Source: Streptomyces paradoxus
Lineage (GTDB): Bacteria; Actinomycetota; Actinomycetes; Streptomycetales; Streptomycetaceae
DNA length: 64,000 nt
Direction: 5' to 3'
Assembly (NCBI RefSeq): GCF_014202475.1
Contig: NZ_JACHGV010000003.1
Coordinates: 776,454 to 840,453, forward strand
The first letter of the stretch is position 1, and every line of letters begins with the position of its first letter. Below are positions 35,020-44,887 of this stretch, piece after piece. The position numbers were made by a program, and so were the translations under genes. Under the pieces are notes generated by a model that had not been told where the DNA came from, searched no databases, and was given only the letters and a program-made list of their open reading frames with translations.

Positions 35020-35184
35020 ATGGGTTCGACCATCTGCCCGACCCGCAGCAGCCGCGCCGACCTGGACTGGACGGTGCTGCACGCGGGCAAGACCGCCTCT
35101 ATTGGGGCGGCGGGTGGACCGGATCGTCGTCTATCCTCCGATTCGGGTGAGGCCGGTCTCGGTCTCACGAGAACATTCGAGGAG
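35020..35184 (+). other. N-terminal extension coding for the long SigR' isoform
   Basis: An in-frame ATG at 35020, preceded by GGAGAGGGAG, adds exactly 55 codons before the normal SigR start. S. coelicolor makes an unstable SigR' with a 55-residue extension from the induced upstream promoter, giving both rapid induction and rapid shut-off. The extension contains a Cys (STICPTR). Confidence 0.82.
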
Positions 35185-35871
35185 GTGGGTCCGGTCACTG
35201 GGACCGACGCAGGGACCGAAAACGGCCAGGCGGAGCAGCCCGAGGGCCAGGGCGGCACGGGCGCGGAGACGGCCTCGGAGCGCAGCGCGCGCTTCGAGCG
35301 GGACGCGCTGGAGTTCCTCGACCAGATGTACTCGGCCGCGCTGCGCATGACGCGCAACCCGGCCGACGCCGAGGACCTGGTGCAGGAGACGTACGCCAAG
35401 GCGTACGCGTCCTTCCACCAGTTCCGCGAGGGCACCAACCTCAAGGCGTGGCTGTACCGGATCCTCACCAACACCTTCATCAACTCGTACCGCAAGAAGC
35501 AGCGCGAACCTCAGCGCTCCGCGGCCGAGGAGATCGAGGACTGGCAGCTCGCCCGCGCCGAGTCGCACATGTCGACGGGCTTGCGCTCCGCGGAGTCGCA
35601 GGCGCTCGACCACCTGCCCGACTCGGACGTGAAAGAGGCGCTCCAGGCGATCCCCGAGGAGTTCCGCATCGCGGTCTATCTCGCGGACGTCGAAGGGTTT
35701 GCCTACAAGGAGATCGCCGACATCATGGGGACACCCATCGGTACGGTGATGTCCCGGCTGCACCGGGGCCGCCGTCAGCTGCGCGGCATGCTGGAGGACT
35801 ACGCCCGTGACCGCGGGATGGTCCCGGCCGGTGCCGGAGAGTCGAACGAAGCGAAAGGCTCGGGGTCATGA
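35185..35871 (+). CDS. sigR: ECF sigma factor SigR
   Basis: A 228-residue group 4 sigma factor for the thiol-oxidative (disulfide) stress response; targets include thioredoxin and mycothiol genes. Region 2 reads [20 protein letters not shown] then [11 protein letters not shown], and region 4 includes the [23 protein letters not shown] then [10 protein letters not shown]. The short form starts at GTG 35185 (VGPVTGTD). It carries its own sigma-R promoter upstream, and its stop overlaps rsrA, whose product holds it inactive under reducing conditions. Confidence 0.96.
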   Translation: MGPVTGTDAGTENGQAEQPEGQGGTGAETASERSARFERDALEFLDQMYSAALRMTRNPADAEDLVQETYAKAYASFHQFREGTNLKAWLYRILTNTFINSYRKKQREPQRSAAEEIEDWQLARAESHMSTGLRSAESQALDHLPDSDVKEALQAIPEEFRIAVYLADVEGFAYKEIADIMGTPIGTVMSRLHRGRRQLRGMLEDYARDRGMVPAGAGESNEAKGSGS

Positions 35872-36179
35872 GCTGCGGAGAGCCGCACGAGACGGATTGC
35901 AGCGAAATCCTCGATCATCTCTACGAGTTCCTCGACCGTGAGATGCCGGACTCGGACTGCGTGAAGTTCGAGCACCACTTCGAGGAATGCTCGCCCTGCC
36001 TCGAGAAGTACGGGCTCGAGCAGGCCGTGAAGAAGCTCGTCAAGCGCTGCTGCGGGCACGACGACGTACCGGGCGATCTGCGCGACAAGGTCATGGGGCG
36101 GATCGAGCTGATCCGCTCCGGCCAGGCCGTCCCCGAGCAGGACGTCACGGCCTCGCCCGCCACGCCCCAGGAGTCCTGA
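35868..36179 (+). CDS. rsrA: Redox-sensitive zinc anti-sigma factor RsrA
   Basis: A 103-residue ZAS-family anti-sigma factor. It carries the residues known from S. coelicolor RsrA: C3, H7, C11, C31, H36/H37, C41 and C44 (the HxxxC-x2-C core), plus C61/C62. Under oxidation C11 forms a disulfide, zinc leaves and SigR is released. The ATG overlaps the sigR stop (ATGA), giving coupled, roughly equal synthesis. Confidence 0.96.
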   Translation: MSCGEPHETDCSEILDHLYEFLDREMPDSDCVKFEHHFEECSPCLEKYGLEQAVKKLVKRCCGHDDVPGDLRDKVMGRIELIRSGQAVPEQDVTASPATPQES

Positions 36180-36252
36180 CACTCCTGCGCTTTTCAACTA
36201 CCCCACCTCTGAACGGGTAGTCGCCCTCGAACGCGTCACTCGAACGTGCTAA

Positions 36253-36275
36253 TCCGCGGGCTATCGGCCCGCGGA
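36253..36275 (+). terminator. Hairpin after sigR-rsrA
   Basis: TCCGCGGGC (36253-36261) pairs with GCCCGCGGA (36267-36275). An additional ACTACCC/GGGTAGT stem lies at 36197-36221. There is no clear T run. Confidence 0.55.
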
Positions 36276-36332
36276 CCCCCCTGCCGCCGCCCTAGGCTCC
36301 GGGCCTGACGGACATGGCCGGGGGAGGGGCTC

Positions 36333-37670
36333 ATGGAAGCGGTACCGGCACGGGCACGTGTCTACATCGCCTGTGTCGCCATGGCCGCGCTGCTCTGCCT
36401 GCTGCCGCCGCCGGGCGTACGCACGCCCTGGTGGGCGGTCGCGCTGCTCGCCGCGCTGTACGCGGGCTGCGAGCGCGTCGCCCGGTCCCGGTTCGCCGGG
36501 ATCTCCCATCCGGCCGGGACCTTCTACCCCGTGCTGCTCGCCGGTGCCTTCCTGCTGCCGGCGCCCGCCGCGGCGCTGGTGGCCGTGCCCGGGGCGCTGC
36601 TCTCGCAGGCCGGGCAGCGGCCCGTGGCGCTCCGGCGCATCTGGCGGGCCGCCCAGCTCGTCCTCGGGGTGTGGGCCGCTGCCAGGGTGCACCGGCTGCT
36701 CGGCGGGCCGGACGCGGTCGTCGCGGGTGACGTGCCGTACGCGCTCGGTCCGGCCGGGGCGGCCGTGCTGGCGTTCTGCCTGGTGCTCGCGCTGCTCGAC
36801 GGCGGAATCCTGGCCCTGGCGGAACGGGTGCCGGTGCGGCGGGCCTGGCGGGGACTGGTGGCGCGCTCGCTCGCGCCCATCGCCGTGCACGGCCTCGCCG
36901 GGCTGATGATGGCCGTCCTGTGGCGCAGCCCCTACGGACCGGTCGCCGCGCTGCTCGTGCTGCTGCCCATGTGCGTCTCGTGGTGGGCGTTCGCCCAGTA
37001 CCACCGGGAACGCGCTGCTCACCAGGCGACCATCCGGGCGCTGGTCCAGGCCGTCGACATCAAGGACGGGTACACCCGCGGGCACAGCGAGCGCGTCGGG
37101 CACGCCTCCATGATGATCGCGCGCGAGCTGGGCATGGCCGACGAGCGCGTGGAGGTGCTCCGCTTCGCCGGGATCCTGCACGACGTGGGCAAGCTGGGCA
37201 TGCCCACCCGGCTGCTCAGGAAGGACGGGCCGCTGACGCCCGAGGAGCGGCGGGTGATCGAACTGCACCCCGAGTACGGGCACGAGATGGTCCGCGGCAT
37301 CGGTTTCCTCGGCGAGGCCCGCGCCGCCGTGCTGCACCACCATGAGCGGCTGGACGGCAGCGGCTACCCGTACGGGCTGGTGGGCCGTCAGATCCCGGAG
37401 TCCGCACGGGTCGTGGCGGTCGCGGACGCCTTCGACGCCATGACCTCCACCCGGAGCTACAGCAGGGCCCGGCCCGTCGCCGTGGCCCTGGCGGAGCTGG
37501 AGCGGTGCGCGGGCAGCCAGTTCGACCCGGTGATGGTCGCGGCTCTCGTCGAAGCCGTCGGGCGGACGGGGTGGCACCCCGCGGTCACCGCCGACGACGA
37601 GGAGGCCCGCCCGCCCCGGGTGCCCCCGCCTGGCGCCCCCCTGCCCAGCCGCCCGGGAGCACACCGATGA
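36333..37670 (+). CDS. Membrane HD-GYP phosphodiesterase
   Basis: A 445-residue protein. Residues 8-222 carry about six or seven transmembrane helices. Residues 230-420 form an HD-GYP domain with H251, the H283-D284-x-x-K287 pair (LHDVGKLG), H312, the HHHERLDGSGYPYGL loop (335-349) and D365. All metal ligands expected for cyclic-di-GMP hydrolysis are present. The ATG follows GGGGGAGGGG. The next gene starts within its stop (ATGA) and encodes a degenerate relative. Confidence 0.9.
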   Translation: MEAVPARARVYIACVAMAALLCLLPPPGVRTPWWAVALLAALYAGCERVARSRFAGISHPAGTFYPVLLAGAFLLPAPAAALVAVPGALLSQAGQRPVALRRIWRAAQLVLGVWAAARVHRLLGGPDAVVAGDVPYALGPAGAAVLAFCLVLALLDGGILALAERVPVRRAWRGLVARSLAPIAVHGLAGLMMAVLWRSPYGPVAALLVLLPMCVSWWAFAQYHRERAAHQATIRALVQAVDIKDGYTRGHSERVGHASMMIARELGMADERVEVLRFAGILHDVGKLGMPTRLLRKDGPLTPEERRVIELHPEYGHEMVRGIGFLGEARAAVLHHHERLDGSGYPYGLVGRQIPESARVVAVADAFDAMTSTRSYSRARPVAVALAELERCAGSQFDPVMVAALVEAVGRTGWHPAVTADDEEARPPRVPPPGAPLPSRPGAHR

Positions 37671-38914
37671 GCGCGTACCGGCCGCCACCGCTCCTCACCC
37701 TCGTCCACGCCTGCGCCGCCCTCCTCGCTGCCGGCTCCCTCGCCGTCACCCTCTACGACGGTCTGGAGGAACGCCGGGTCGCCCTCGCCTTCGGCGTCCT
37801 CGTCACCGTCGGTGAGCTCACCCGGCGCAACGGCGCACAGATCCGGGAGCCGGCCCCGCTCGGAGCCGCCGCTGCCCTTTCCTACGCCCTGCTCGGCGAG
37901 GCCGGCGGACAGGCCACCCACCACGGCCCGGCCCAGGTCGTCGCCGTGGTGCTGGCCGCCTCACTGCTCGGCAGCGTCCCGCACATCGCACGCGGGCAGG
38001 GGCCCACGGCCGACCACCTGGCGCGCCGGGTGCTCACCGTCGGGTTCGTCGCCGTGTGCTTCCAGCCCCCGTACAACCGGGGCATGTTCGACGACTGGGG
38101 CGGCCCCGCCTACGCCCTGCTGCTGCTCGCGCTGCTGTCGCTCACCGCGCTGTGCGACGCGGTGCTCGGCGCCGCCCTGGCCCACACCCGCACCGGCTGG
38201 CCCTTCGGGCCGGTGCTGCGGGACGAGCTGCGGGCCGTGTGCGGCATCGGGTCCGCCGTCATCGCCACCGGGGCGGTGATGGCGCTGGCGGTCGCCGTCG
38301 TGGGCCTGTGGGCGCTGCCCGTCTTCTCCGTGCCGCTGCTGCTCGCCCAGCTGTCGTTCCGCCGCTACGCCGCCGTCCGGGCGACCTATCGCCAGACCAT
38401 CGCCTCCCTCGCCCGGGCCACCGAGGTCGCCGGCTACACCCCCTGCGGGCACGCCCGGCGGGTCGCCGCGGTCAGTCAGGCGGTGGGGCGTGACCTGGGG
38501 CTGACCGAGCCCGAGCTGACCGTGCTGGAGTACGCAGCGCTCATGCACGACATCGGCCAGCTGAGCCTCGTCGACCCGGTGCCGGCGGGCGCCACCGCCG
38601 CGCTGCCCGCCGCGGAGCAGCGGCGGATCGCCCTGCTCGGCGGAGCCGTCGTACGGCAGACGGGCGTCGACGAGGCGGTGGCCGTCGTCGTGGAGCGGCA
38701 GGCCGACCCCTACGCCGAGCAGCCGCTCGCCGCGCGAATCGTCCGGGCCGTGAACGCGTACGAGGAGAAGTCCCGGGAAGGAGGGCCCGGCGGGCCGCTG
38801 ACGGCGCTGGAGGAACTCCGGCTCGCCACTGCCGGGACGTACGCCCCGGAAGTGGTGGAATCACTGGCCCGCGTACTGGCGAGGAGCAGTCTGACCCTGC
38901 CCGTGGCTGGGTAA
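37667..38914 (+). CDS. Membrane protein with degenerate HD domain
   Basis: A 415-residue paralogue-like partner of the preceding HD-GYP protein. About seven N-terminal membrane helices (to about residue 230) are followed by an HD-like domain. That domain keeps GHARRVAAVSQAVGRDLGL and LMHDIGQL but has Gln in place of the catalytic Lys and lacks both the HHE and GYP motifs. Catalysis is therefore unlikely; a regulatory or ligand-binding partner role is inferred. Its start overlaps the preceding stop, which suggests a complex of the two. Confidence 0.85.
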   Translation: MSAYRPPPLLTLVHACAALLAAGSLAVTLYDGLEERRVALAFGVLVTVGELTRRNGAQIREPAPLGAAAALSYALLGEAGGQATHHGPAQVVAVVLAASLLGSVPHIARGQGPTADHLARRVLTVGFVAVCFQPPYNRGMFDDWGGPAYALLLLALLSLTALCDAVLGAALAHTRTGWPFGPVLRDELRAVCGIGSAVIATGAVMALAVAVVGLWALPVFSVPLLLAQLSFRRYAAVRATYRQTIASLARATEVAGYTPCGHARRVAAVSQAVGRDLGLTEPELTVLEYAALMHDIGQLSLVDPVPAGATAALPAAEQRRIALLGGAVVRQTGVDEAVAVVVERQADPYAEQPLAARIVRAVNAYEEKSREGGPGGPLTALEELRLATAGTYAPEVVESLARVLARSSLTLPVAG

Positions 38915-38950
38915 CCCATGGGTAATGAGCGCCCTTGAGGCCGTACGTGG

Positions 38951-40012
38951 TTGGATGCGAAGGAGAAGGTGTCCGGGGGCTCGAAACACAGCTACGGCCA
39001 GCCCACCGCACGGAACTGGCAGGCGGGAATCGTGAGGATCTTCGGCAAGGGACGGCACCGGCCCTCCGCCTCCTGGCGGCAGGCCACAGACCGGGCGTTC
39101 ACCCTCATCGGCGACGGCCGGTACGAGGACGCGGGCGCCCTGCTGACACGTGCCGCCGATCTGGAGCCCTGGCTTTCCGAGTCCTGGTTCAACCTCGCGC
39201 TGCTGCACAAGTTCCGGCACGACTGGGAGCAGGCGCGGGCGGCCGGACTCAGGGCCGTGGCGCTGCTCGACCGGGACACCGGCGCGCCCGACTGGTGGAA
39301 CGTCGGCATCGCCGCGACCGCGCTCCAGGACTGGCCGCTGGCCCGGCGTGCCTGGCAGGCCTACGGGCTGCGGGTGCCCGGGGCGGCCAACGACTCCGGT
39401 GAGCCCCTCGGCATGGACCTCGGCAGCGCGGCCGTGCGGCTGTCCCCGGAGGGGGAGGCCGAGGTCGTGTGGGGACGACGGCTGGATCCCGCGCGGATCG
39501 AGGTGCTGTCCATCCCGCTGCCGTCGTCGGGGCGGCGCTGGGGCGAGGTCGTGCTGCACGACGGTGTGCCGCACGGCGAGCGGACGACGGCCGCCGGGCA
39601 CACGTATCCGGTGTTCGACGAGATCGAGCTGTGGGCGCCGTCGCCCGTGCCGACCTGGGTGGTCCTGCTGGAGGCGGCGACCGAGTCGGACCGGGACGCG
39701 CTGGAGCAGCTGGCGGGCGACGCCGGGTTCGCGGCGGAGGACTGGTCTTCCTCCGTGCGGTTGCTGTGCCGGATGTGTTCCGAGTCCCGTATGCCGTCGG
39801 ACGAGGGTGACGGAGAGCATCTCGACCCGCATGATCACAGTGAGCCGGGGCATCCCGGGCCGCTGGGGCATCGCACGGACGGGCAGCTGTGGGTGCCGGA
39901 GCGGGAGTGCGGGTTGGCCGCGCCGGCTTCGCTGGTTCGGGGGTTGCTGGACGGGTGGGTTGCCGACAGTCCGGATTCTCGGGATTGGCGGGATTTGGAA
40001 GAGGTCTGTTAG
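38951..40012 (+). CDS. TPR-repeat protein
   Basis: A 353-residue soluble protein. Residues 45-135 contain two or three tetratricopeptide repeats ([20 protein letters not shown], then [20 protein letters not shown]). The rest forms a mixed domain with a His/Asp-rich stretch near residue 290 ([20 protein letters not shown]). The TTG start is uncertain; GTG seven codons in lacks proper spacing from GGAG. Unrecognised function. Codon use near the 3' end is slightly less GC-biased than its neighbours. Confidence 0.75.
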   Translation: MDAKEKVSGGSKHSYGQPTARNWQAGIVRIFGKGRHRPSASWRQATDRAFTLIGDGRYEDAGALLTRAADLEPWLSESWFNLALLHKFRHDWEQARAAGLRAVALLDRDTGAPDWWNVGIAATALQDWPLARRAWQAYGLRVPGAANDSGEPLGMDLGSAAVRLSPEGEAEVVWGRRLDPARIEVLSIPLPSSGRRWGEVVLHDGVPHGERTTAAGHTYPVFDEIELWAPSPVPTWVVLLEAATESDRDALEQLAGDAGFAAEDWSSSVRLLCRMCSESRMPSDEGDGEHLDPHDHSEPGHPGPLGHRTDGQLWVPERECGLAAPASLVRGLLDGWVADSPDSRDWRDLEEVC

Positions 40013-40015
40013 CGC

Positions 40016-40095
40016 CGTCGTAGGCTGCGGGTGCGCCGTGGCTGGTCGCGCCCACGCGGCGGAGCCGCACATCGAAACAGTCCCGCGCCCCCAAG
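40016..40095. repeat. Streptomyces dispersed intergenic repeat (copy B)
   Basis: Contains GCTGCGGGTGCGCCGTGG, TGGTCGCGC, GGCGGAGCCGC and CCCGCGCCCC in the order typical of a widespread Streptomyces intergenic element. Parts match copy A at 10381-10440. Confidence 0.55.
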
Positions 40096-40175
40096 GAAAA
40101 GCAGGGCGTCCGACACCCGCGTACCCTGTATCAGCATCTCAGCCCGGTCAGTTTCAGGAAGGCGTACGTAACGTC

Positions 40176-40826
40176 ATGGGTCAGCAGGACACCGATCAGC
40201 AGCACGCGGGCGTGCTTCCCGTCGATGACGAGGGGTACGTGATCGACACGGAGGGCTGCGAGGAGCGCGAGGCGGCCTGGCGGGAGCGGGGGACCTCGCG
40301 GCCGATCACGGTGGTCGGGAACCCGGTGCTGCACAAGGAGTGCAAGGACGTCACCGACTTCGGCGACGAGTTCCAGCAGCTCGTCGCGGACATGTTCGCC
40401 AGCCAGCGCACCGCCGAGGGCGTGGGCCTGGCCGCCAACCAGATCGGCGTCGACGCGAAGGTCTTCGTCTACGACTGCCCGGACGACGAGGGAGTCCGCC
40501 ACACCGGCGTCGTCTGCAACCCCAAGCTCGTCGAACTGCCCGCCGAGAAGCGCCGCTTGGACGACAGCAACGAGGGCTGCCTGTCGGTGCCCACCGCCTA
40601 CGCGCCGCTCGCCCGGCCCGACTACGCCGAGGTGACCGGGCAGGACGAGAAGGGCAACCCGATCAAGGTGCGCGGCACCGGATACTTTGCTCGGTGTTTG
40701 CAGCACGAGACCGACCACCTGTACGGCTACCTGTACATCGACCGGCTCTCCAAGCGCGAGCGCAAGGACGCGCTGCGGCAGATGGCCGAGAACGAGCCCC
40801 GCTACCCCGTGGTGGCCAACGACTGA
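40176..40826 (+). CDS. def: Peptide deformylase
   Basis: A 216-residue iron/zinc peptide deformylase removing the N-formyl group from nascent proteins. All three motifs are present: [10 protein letters not shown] (82-91), EGCLSVP (133-139, metal Cys135) and HETDH (177-181). An N-terminal extension of about 40 residues precedes the catalytic domain, a feature of some actinobacterial type III-like forms. The ATG at 40176 follows AGGAAGG at slightly long spacing. Confidence 0.95.
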   Translation: MGQQDTDQQHAGVLPVDDEGYVIDTEGCEEREAAWRERGTSRPITVVGNPVLHKECKDVTDFGDEFQQLVADMFASQRTAEGVGLAANQIGVDAKVFVYDCPDDEGVRHTGVVCNPKLVELPAEKRRLDDSNEGCLSVPTAYAPLARPDYAEVTGQDEKGNPIKVRGTGYFARCLQHETDHLYGYLYIDRLSKRERKDALRQMAENEPRYPVVAND

Positions 40827-41121
40827 GGCCTCAGCCGCACCAGGCGCACGGCGTCTGTTCGGGTTCACCACCCCGGACAGGCGCCGTTCCTCTGTGCCGT
40901 TCGCCTGTCCGTCGCACGTTCGATCGCTTCTGCTCTCCTGGCGATCCGCCGGTAGTCACACAACGGGAGGTTCCCGGCACTGTGGGGTAGTGAATGAAGC
41001 AAATGCGTTCCCAGAACGGTCAGTTGTAGTGCTGAATGGGATGAGCGGGGTATGCAACGGCGCACGCCCGGCACGAAGGGAGGGGCGCCCGCGCCAACTG
41101 GCGTCTGAGAGGGGTTAGTTC

Positions 41122-42207
41122 GTGCATGCTTTGTCACACGGCACCACAACGGCACCGGTCACGATCGCAGTACCACCGTCGCTCTCTCTCCCGGTGATCG
41201 AGGCGGCGTTTCCCCGGCGACTCCACCCGTATTGGCCGAAGTGCCAGGAGAAGACCCGGGCCTGGCTGCTCGAAAAGCGGCTCATGCCGGCGGACAAGGT
41301 GGAGGAATATGCCGACGGCCTTTGCTACACCGACCTCATGGCCGGGTACTACCTCGGCGCCTCCGACGAGGTCATGCAGGCGATAGCCGACTACAGCGCG
41401 TGGTTCTTCGTCTGGGACGACCGTCACGACCGCGACATCGTGCACGGCCGTCCCCTCGCCTGGCGGCTGCTGCGGGACCGGCTGCACTCGGCCCTCGACT
41501 CCCCCCGGGAGCACCTGCACCACGAGGACCCACTGGTCGCCGGGTTCGCGGACGGCGTCCTGCGGCTGTACGCGTTCCTGCCCCCGTCGTGGAACCTCCG
41601 GTTCGCCCGGCACTTCCACGCGGTGATCGACGCGTACGACCGGGAGTTCCGCAATCGCACCGAGGGAATCGTCCCGACGGTCGAGGAATACCTGCGGCTG
41701 CGCCGGCTCACCTTCGCGCACTGGATCTGGACGGACCTGCTGGAGCCGGCTGCCGGATGTGAACTTCCCGATGCCGTGCGAAAGCACCCGGCATATCGGC
41801 GGGCGGCGCTGCTGAGCCAGGAATTCGCAGCCTGGTACAACGATCTGTGCTCGCTTCCGAAAGAGATAGCGGGCGATGAGGTGCACAATCTCGGAATCAG
41901 TCTCATCACCCATGAGGGGATGACTCTGGAAGAGGCGGTCGTTGAAGTCCGGCGTCGTGTCGAGAAATGCATCACCGATTTCCTGGACGTCGAGCGGGAG
42001 GCATTGCGGTTCGCCGACGATCTCGCCGACGGCTCCGTACGGGGAAAGGAACTGAGTGCCGCCGTGCTGGCCTGCCTGAGCAATATGCGGAACTGGTTCA
42101 GTTCCGTGTACTGGTTCCACCACGAGTCCGGCCGTTACATGGTCGACAACTGGGACGACCGGTCCACGCCCCCGTACGTCAACAACGAAGCGGCAGGTGA
42201 GAAATGA
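41122..42207 (+). CDS. cyc1: Epi-isozizaene synthase (sesquiterpene cyclase)
   Basis: A 361-residue class I terpene synthase. The acidic metal motif is D99-D-R-H-D103 and the second metal motif is N240-D-L-C-S-L-P-K-E248; both positions match the S. coelicolor enzyme that cyclises farnesyl diphosphate to epi-isozizaene, precursor of albaflavenone. The C-terminal Arg-Tyr pair (SGRYMVDN) is present. The GTG follows GAGAGGGG. The stop overlaps the P450 gene (ATGA). I see no other gene in the 295 bases upstream (40827-41121), which should hold the promoter. Confidence 0.95.
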   Translation: MHALSHGTTTAPVTIAVPPSLSLPVIEAAFPRRLHPYWPKCQEKTRAWLLEKRLMPADKVEEYADGLCYTDLMAGYYLGASDEVMQAIADYSAWFFVWDDRHDRDIVHGRPLAWRLLRDRLHSALDSPREHLHHEDPLVAGFADGVLRLYAFLPPSWNLRFARHFHAVIDAYDREFRNRTEGIVPTVEEYLRLRRLTFAHWIWTDLLEPAAGCELPDAVRKHPAYRRAALLSQEFAAWYNDLCSLPKEIAGDEVHNLGISLITHEGMTLEEAVVEVRRRVEKCITDFLDVEREALRFADDLADGSVRGKELSAAVLACLSNMRNWFSSVYWFHHESGRYMVDNWDDRSTPPYVNNEAAGEK

Positions 42208-43574
42208 CCGTCGAGGCTGTGAAGCCCGAAACCCCGCCGGCCGGGCAACTGCGGGAGCCGCCCCGGGCTGGGGGCGGCGTCCCCGTCCTCGGGCACGGCT
42301 GGAAGCTCGCGCGCGACCCGCTGGCGTTCATGTCCCGGCTGCGCGATCACGGCGACGTCGTACGGCTGAAGCTCGGGCCGAAGACGGTGTACGCGGTCAC
42401 CACCCCGGCCCTGACCGGCGCCCTGGCGCTGAGCAACGACTTCATCATCGCCGGGCCGCTGTGGGAGTCCCTGGAGGGCCTGCTCGGCAAGCAGGGCGTG
42501 GCCACGGCGAACGGCCCGGTCCACCGGCGCCAGCGGCGCACCATCCAGCCCGCCTTCCGGCTCGACGCCATCCCCGCCTACGGCCCGATCATGGAGGAGG
42601 AGGCCCACGCGCTGACCGAGCGCTGGAAGCCCGGCGAGACGATCGACTGCACCTCGGAGTCCTTCCGGGTGGCCGTGCGCATCGCGGCCCGCTGCCTGCT
42701 GCGCGGCGACTACATGGACGAGCGGGCGGAACGGCTGTGCGTCGCCCTCGCCACCGTCTTCCGGGGGATGTACCGGCGGATGGTGGTCCCGCTCGGGCCG
42801 CTCTACAACCTGCCGCTCCCGGCCAACCGCGAATTCAACCGCGCATTGGCCGATTTGCATCTCCTCGTCGACGAGATCGTCGCCGAGCGCCGGGCATCCG
42901 GTCAAAAGCCGGACGATTTGCTGACGGCGTTGCTGGAGGCGACGGACGAGAATGGAGACCCGATCGGGGAACAGGAGATCCACGATCAGGTCGTCGCGAT
43001 CCTCACCCCCGGCAGCGAGACCATCGCCTCTACGATCATGTGGCTGTTGCATATGCTCGCGGAGCATCCCGAACACGCCGACCGGGTACGCGACGAAGTG
43101 CTGGCCGTCACCGGTGGGAGGCCGGTGGCATTCGCAGACGTCCGAGGACTCAGACACACCAACAATGTCGTCGTCGAGTCCATGCGTTTGAGCCCTGCCG
43201 TCTGGATTCTGACGCGCCGGGCGGTGCGGGACACGGAACTCGGTGGATACCGAATTCCGTCCGGGGCGGACATCATCTACAGCCCGTACGCGATCCAGCG
43301 CGACCCGAAGTCGTACCGCCGGAACCTGGAGTTCGATCCCGACCGCTGGCTTCCGGACCGGGTCAAGGACATTCCGAAGCACGCCATGAGCCCGTTCAGC
43401 GTGGGCAACCGCAAGTGCCCGAGCGATCACTTCTCGATGGCCCAGCTGACACTGGTCACCGCGACCCTGGCCACCAGGTACCGGTTCGAGCAGGTCCCCG
43501 GCTCCAAGGACGCCACCCGCGTCGGCATCACGCTGCGGCCGCACGACCTGCGGGTGCGGCCGGTGCCGAGGTGA
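42204..43574 (+). CDS. cyp170A1: Cytochrome P450 CYP170A1 type
   Basis: A 456-residue soluble P450. The haem Cys405 is in FSVGNRKCP, the ExxR is ESMR (325-328), and the I-helix reads [10 protein letters not shown] with Ser-Glu in place of the usual acid-alcohol pair. CYP170A1 oxidises epi-isozizaene in two steps to albaflavenone and also has a moonlighting farnesene synthase activity. An Asp-rich DDLLT (237-241), resembling a terpene-synthase metal motif, is visible. Coupled to the cyclase by a 4-base overlap. Confidence 0.94.
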   Translation: MTVEAVKPETPPAGQLREPPRAGGGVPVLGHGWKLARDPLAFMSRLRDHGDVVRLKLGPKTVYAVTTPALTGALALSNDFIIAGPLWESLEGLLGKQGVATANGPVHRRQRRTIQPAFRLDAIPAYGPIMEEEAHALTERWKPGETIDCTSESFRVAVRIAARCLLRGDYMDERAERLCVALATVFRGMYRRMVVPLGPLYNLPLPANREFNRALADLHLLVDEIVAERRASGQKPDDLLTALLEATDENGDPIGEQEIHDQVVAILTPGSETIASTIMWLLHMLAEHPEHADRVRDEVLAVTGGRPVAFADVRGLRHTNNVVVESMRLSPAVWILTRRAVRDTELGGYRIPSGADIIYSPYAIQRDPKSYRRNLEFDPDRWLPDRVKDIPKHAMSPFSVGNRKCPSDHFSMAQLTLVTATLATRYRFEQVPGSKDATRVGITLRPHDLRVRPVPR

Positions 43575-43585
43575 CGGAGGGGGCT

Positions 43586-44548
43586 TCAGGCCGCTTCGGG
43601 GCCTCTGAACGTCCGCCGGTAGGAGTTCGGTGTGGTTCCGATCGCCCGCACGAAGTGGTGGCGCAGCGTGGCCGCGTTACCGAACCCCGTTCGGCCGGCG
43701 ATCGCGTCCATCGTCTCGTCCGTCGCCTCCAGCAGCCGCTGGGCCAGCAGCACGCGCTGGCGCAGGACCCAGCGGTAGGGAGTGGTCCCGGTCTCCTGCT
43801 GGAAGCGGCGGGCGAAGGTGCGCGGGGACATGTGGGCGTGGGCGGCGAGCTGCTCGACGGTGACCTCCTCGTCGAGATGGCGCTCCATCCACGCCAGCAC
43901 GTCGGCGATCGTGTCGCCCTCGGGGTGGGGGAGCGGGCGCTCGATGTACTGGGCCTGGCCGCCGTCGCGGTGGGGTGGCACCACCATCCGCCGGGCGATC
44001 TTGTTGGCGACCTCGGAGCCCTGCTCCTTGCGCACCAGGTGCAGGCAGGCGTCGATCCCGGCGGCCGTGCCGGCGGAGGTGATCACCGGGTCCTCGTCGA
44101 CGTAGAGCACGTCCGGCTCGACGATCACGCGCGGGTACTGCCGGGCGAGGTCCTTCGCGTGCTTCCAGTGCGTGGCGCAGCGGCGGCCGTCCAGCAGCCC
44201 GGCCGCGGCCAGCACGAAGACGCCGGAGCAGACGCTCAGCACCCGGGCGCCGCGGTCGACCGCGCGGCGCAGGGAGTCCAGCAGCTCCGGGGGGAAGTCC
44301 CGGTAGGCGTAGGTGTGGCCGGCCGGCACGGCGATCAGGTCGGCCGTCTCCAGCCGCTCCAGGCCGTGCTCGGTCTGGAGCGAGAAGCCCGAGTTCATGC
44401 GCAGCACCGGGCCCTCGGCCGAGGCGACGGCGAAGTCGTAGACCGGTAGGCCCTCGTCGCTCCGGTCGGTGCCGAAGACCTCGCACACCACACCCAGTTC
44501 GAAGGGGTTCACGCCGTCGAGCAGGGCGACGGCCACGTTCTGCAGCAT
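43586..44548 (-). CDS. nrdS: AraC-family regulator NrdS (DJ-1/PfpI plus AraC HTH)
   Basis: A 320-residue GlxA-like regulator. Residues 1-185 form a DJ-1/PfpI amidotransferase-like sensor domain with a Cys nucleophile position in RVLSVCSGVFVLAAAGLLDG. Residues 215-310 form an AraC double HTH (VEQLAAHAHMSPRTFARRFQ and DAIAGRTGFGNAATLRHHF). In S. coelicolor an AraC-like gene nrdS follows nrdA and nrdB and was placed in the same operon. Here it lies 250 bases after nrdB with a small opposite-strand ORF between. Its target is unknown. Confidence 0.87.
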   Translation of the reverse strand: MLQNVAVALLDGVNPFELGVVCEVFGTDRSDEGLPVYDFAVASAEGPVLRMNSGFSLQTEHGLERLETADLIAVPAGHTYAYRDFPPELLDSLRRAVDRGARVLSVCSGVFVLAAAGLLDGRRCATHWKHAKDLARQYPRVIVEPDVLYVDEDPVITSAGTAAGIDACLHLVRKEQGSEVANKIARRMVVPPHRDGGQAQYIERPLPHPEGDTIADVLAWMERHLDEEVTVEQLAAHAHMSPRTFARRFQQETGTTPYRWVLRQRVLLAQRLLEATDETMDAIAGRTGFGNAATLRHHFVRAIGTTPNSYRRTFRGPEAA

Positions 44549-44641
44549 GCCTCCAGTGTGCCTCGCCGTTGGCAGTAATTCGAGGGTCTACGGCAGTACT
44601 GCCACTGACGGTAAGGAGTCATCGGCGCGACAGTGGTGTCC

Positions 44642-44887
44642 ATGAACACGAACCAGATCGAAGCACTCATCGGACTGACCGCCACGCTGGGGATCCTGGT
44701 CCTCCTGATCCTCCCGTCCGTGATCGGCCTGGTGCGCGAGCGGCGCATCGACCGTCAGATCAGGGAGGCTCAGGAGACCCGGGAAGGAGTAGTACCGGCT
44801 CAGAAGTCCTCGTCCAGGTCGACGGTGCCCTCCACCGCCACCTGGTACGCGGAGGGCCGCCGCTCGAAGAAGTTGGTCAGCTCCTGA
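44642..44887 (+). CDS. Putative small membrane protein opposite nrdB end
   Basis: An ORF of about 81 residues from an ATG at 44642, with AAGGAG about 25 bases upstream. It has a clear transmembrane helix (IEALIGLTATLGILVLLILP) then a charged helix RERRIDRQIREAQETRE. The last 29 codons run antisense into the nrdB 3' end, so the real protein may be shorter or recently extended. The first 50 codons have normal G/C-ending codon use. Unknown function; moderate doubt that it is real. Confidence 0.45.
   Translation: MNTNQIEALIGLTATLGILVLLILPSVIGLVRERRIDRQIREAQETREGVVPAQKSSSRSTVPSTATWYAEGRRSKKLVSS

Noticed and set aside
36261..37688. 475-codon minus-strand ORF over the HD-GYP gene
   Set aside because: Antisense shadow; the plus strand carries all HD-GYP catalytic motifs.
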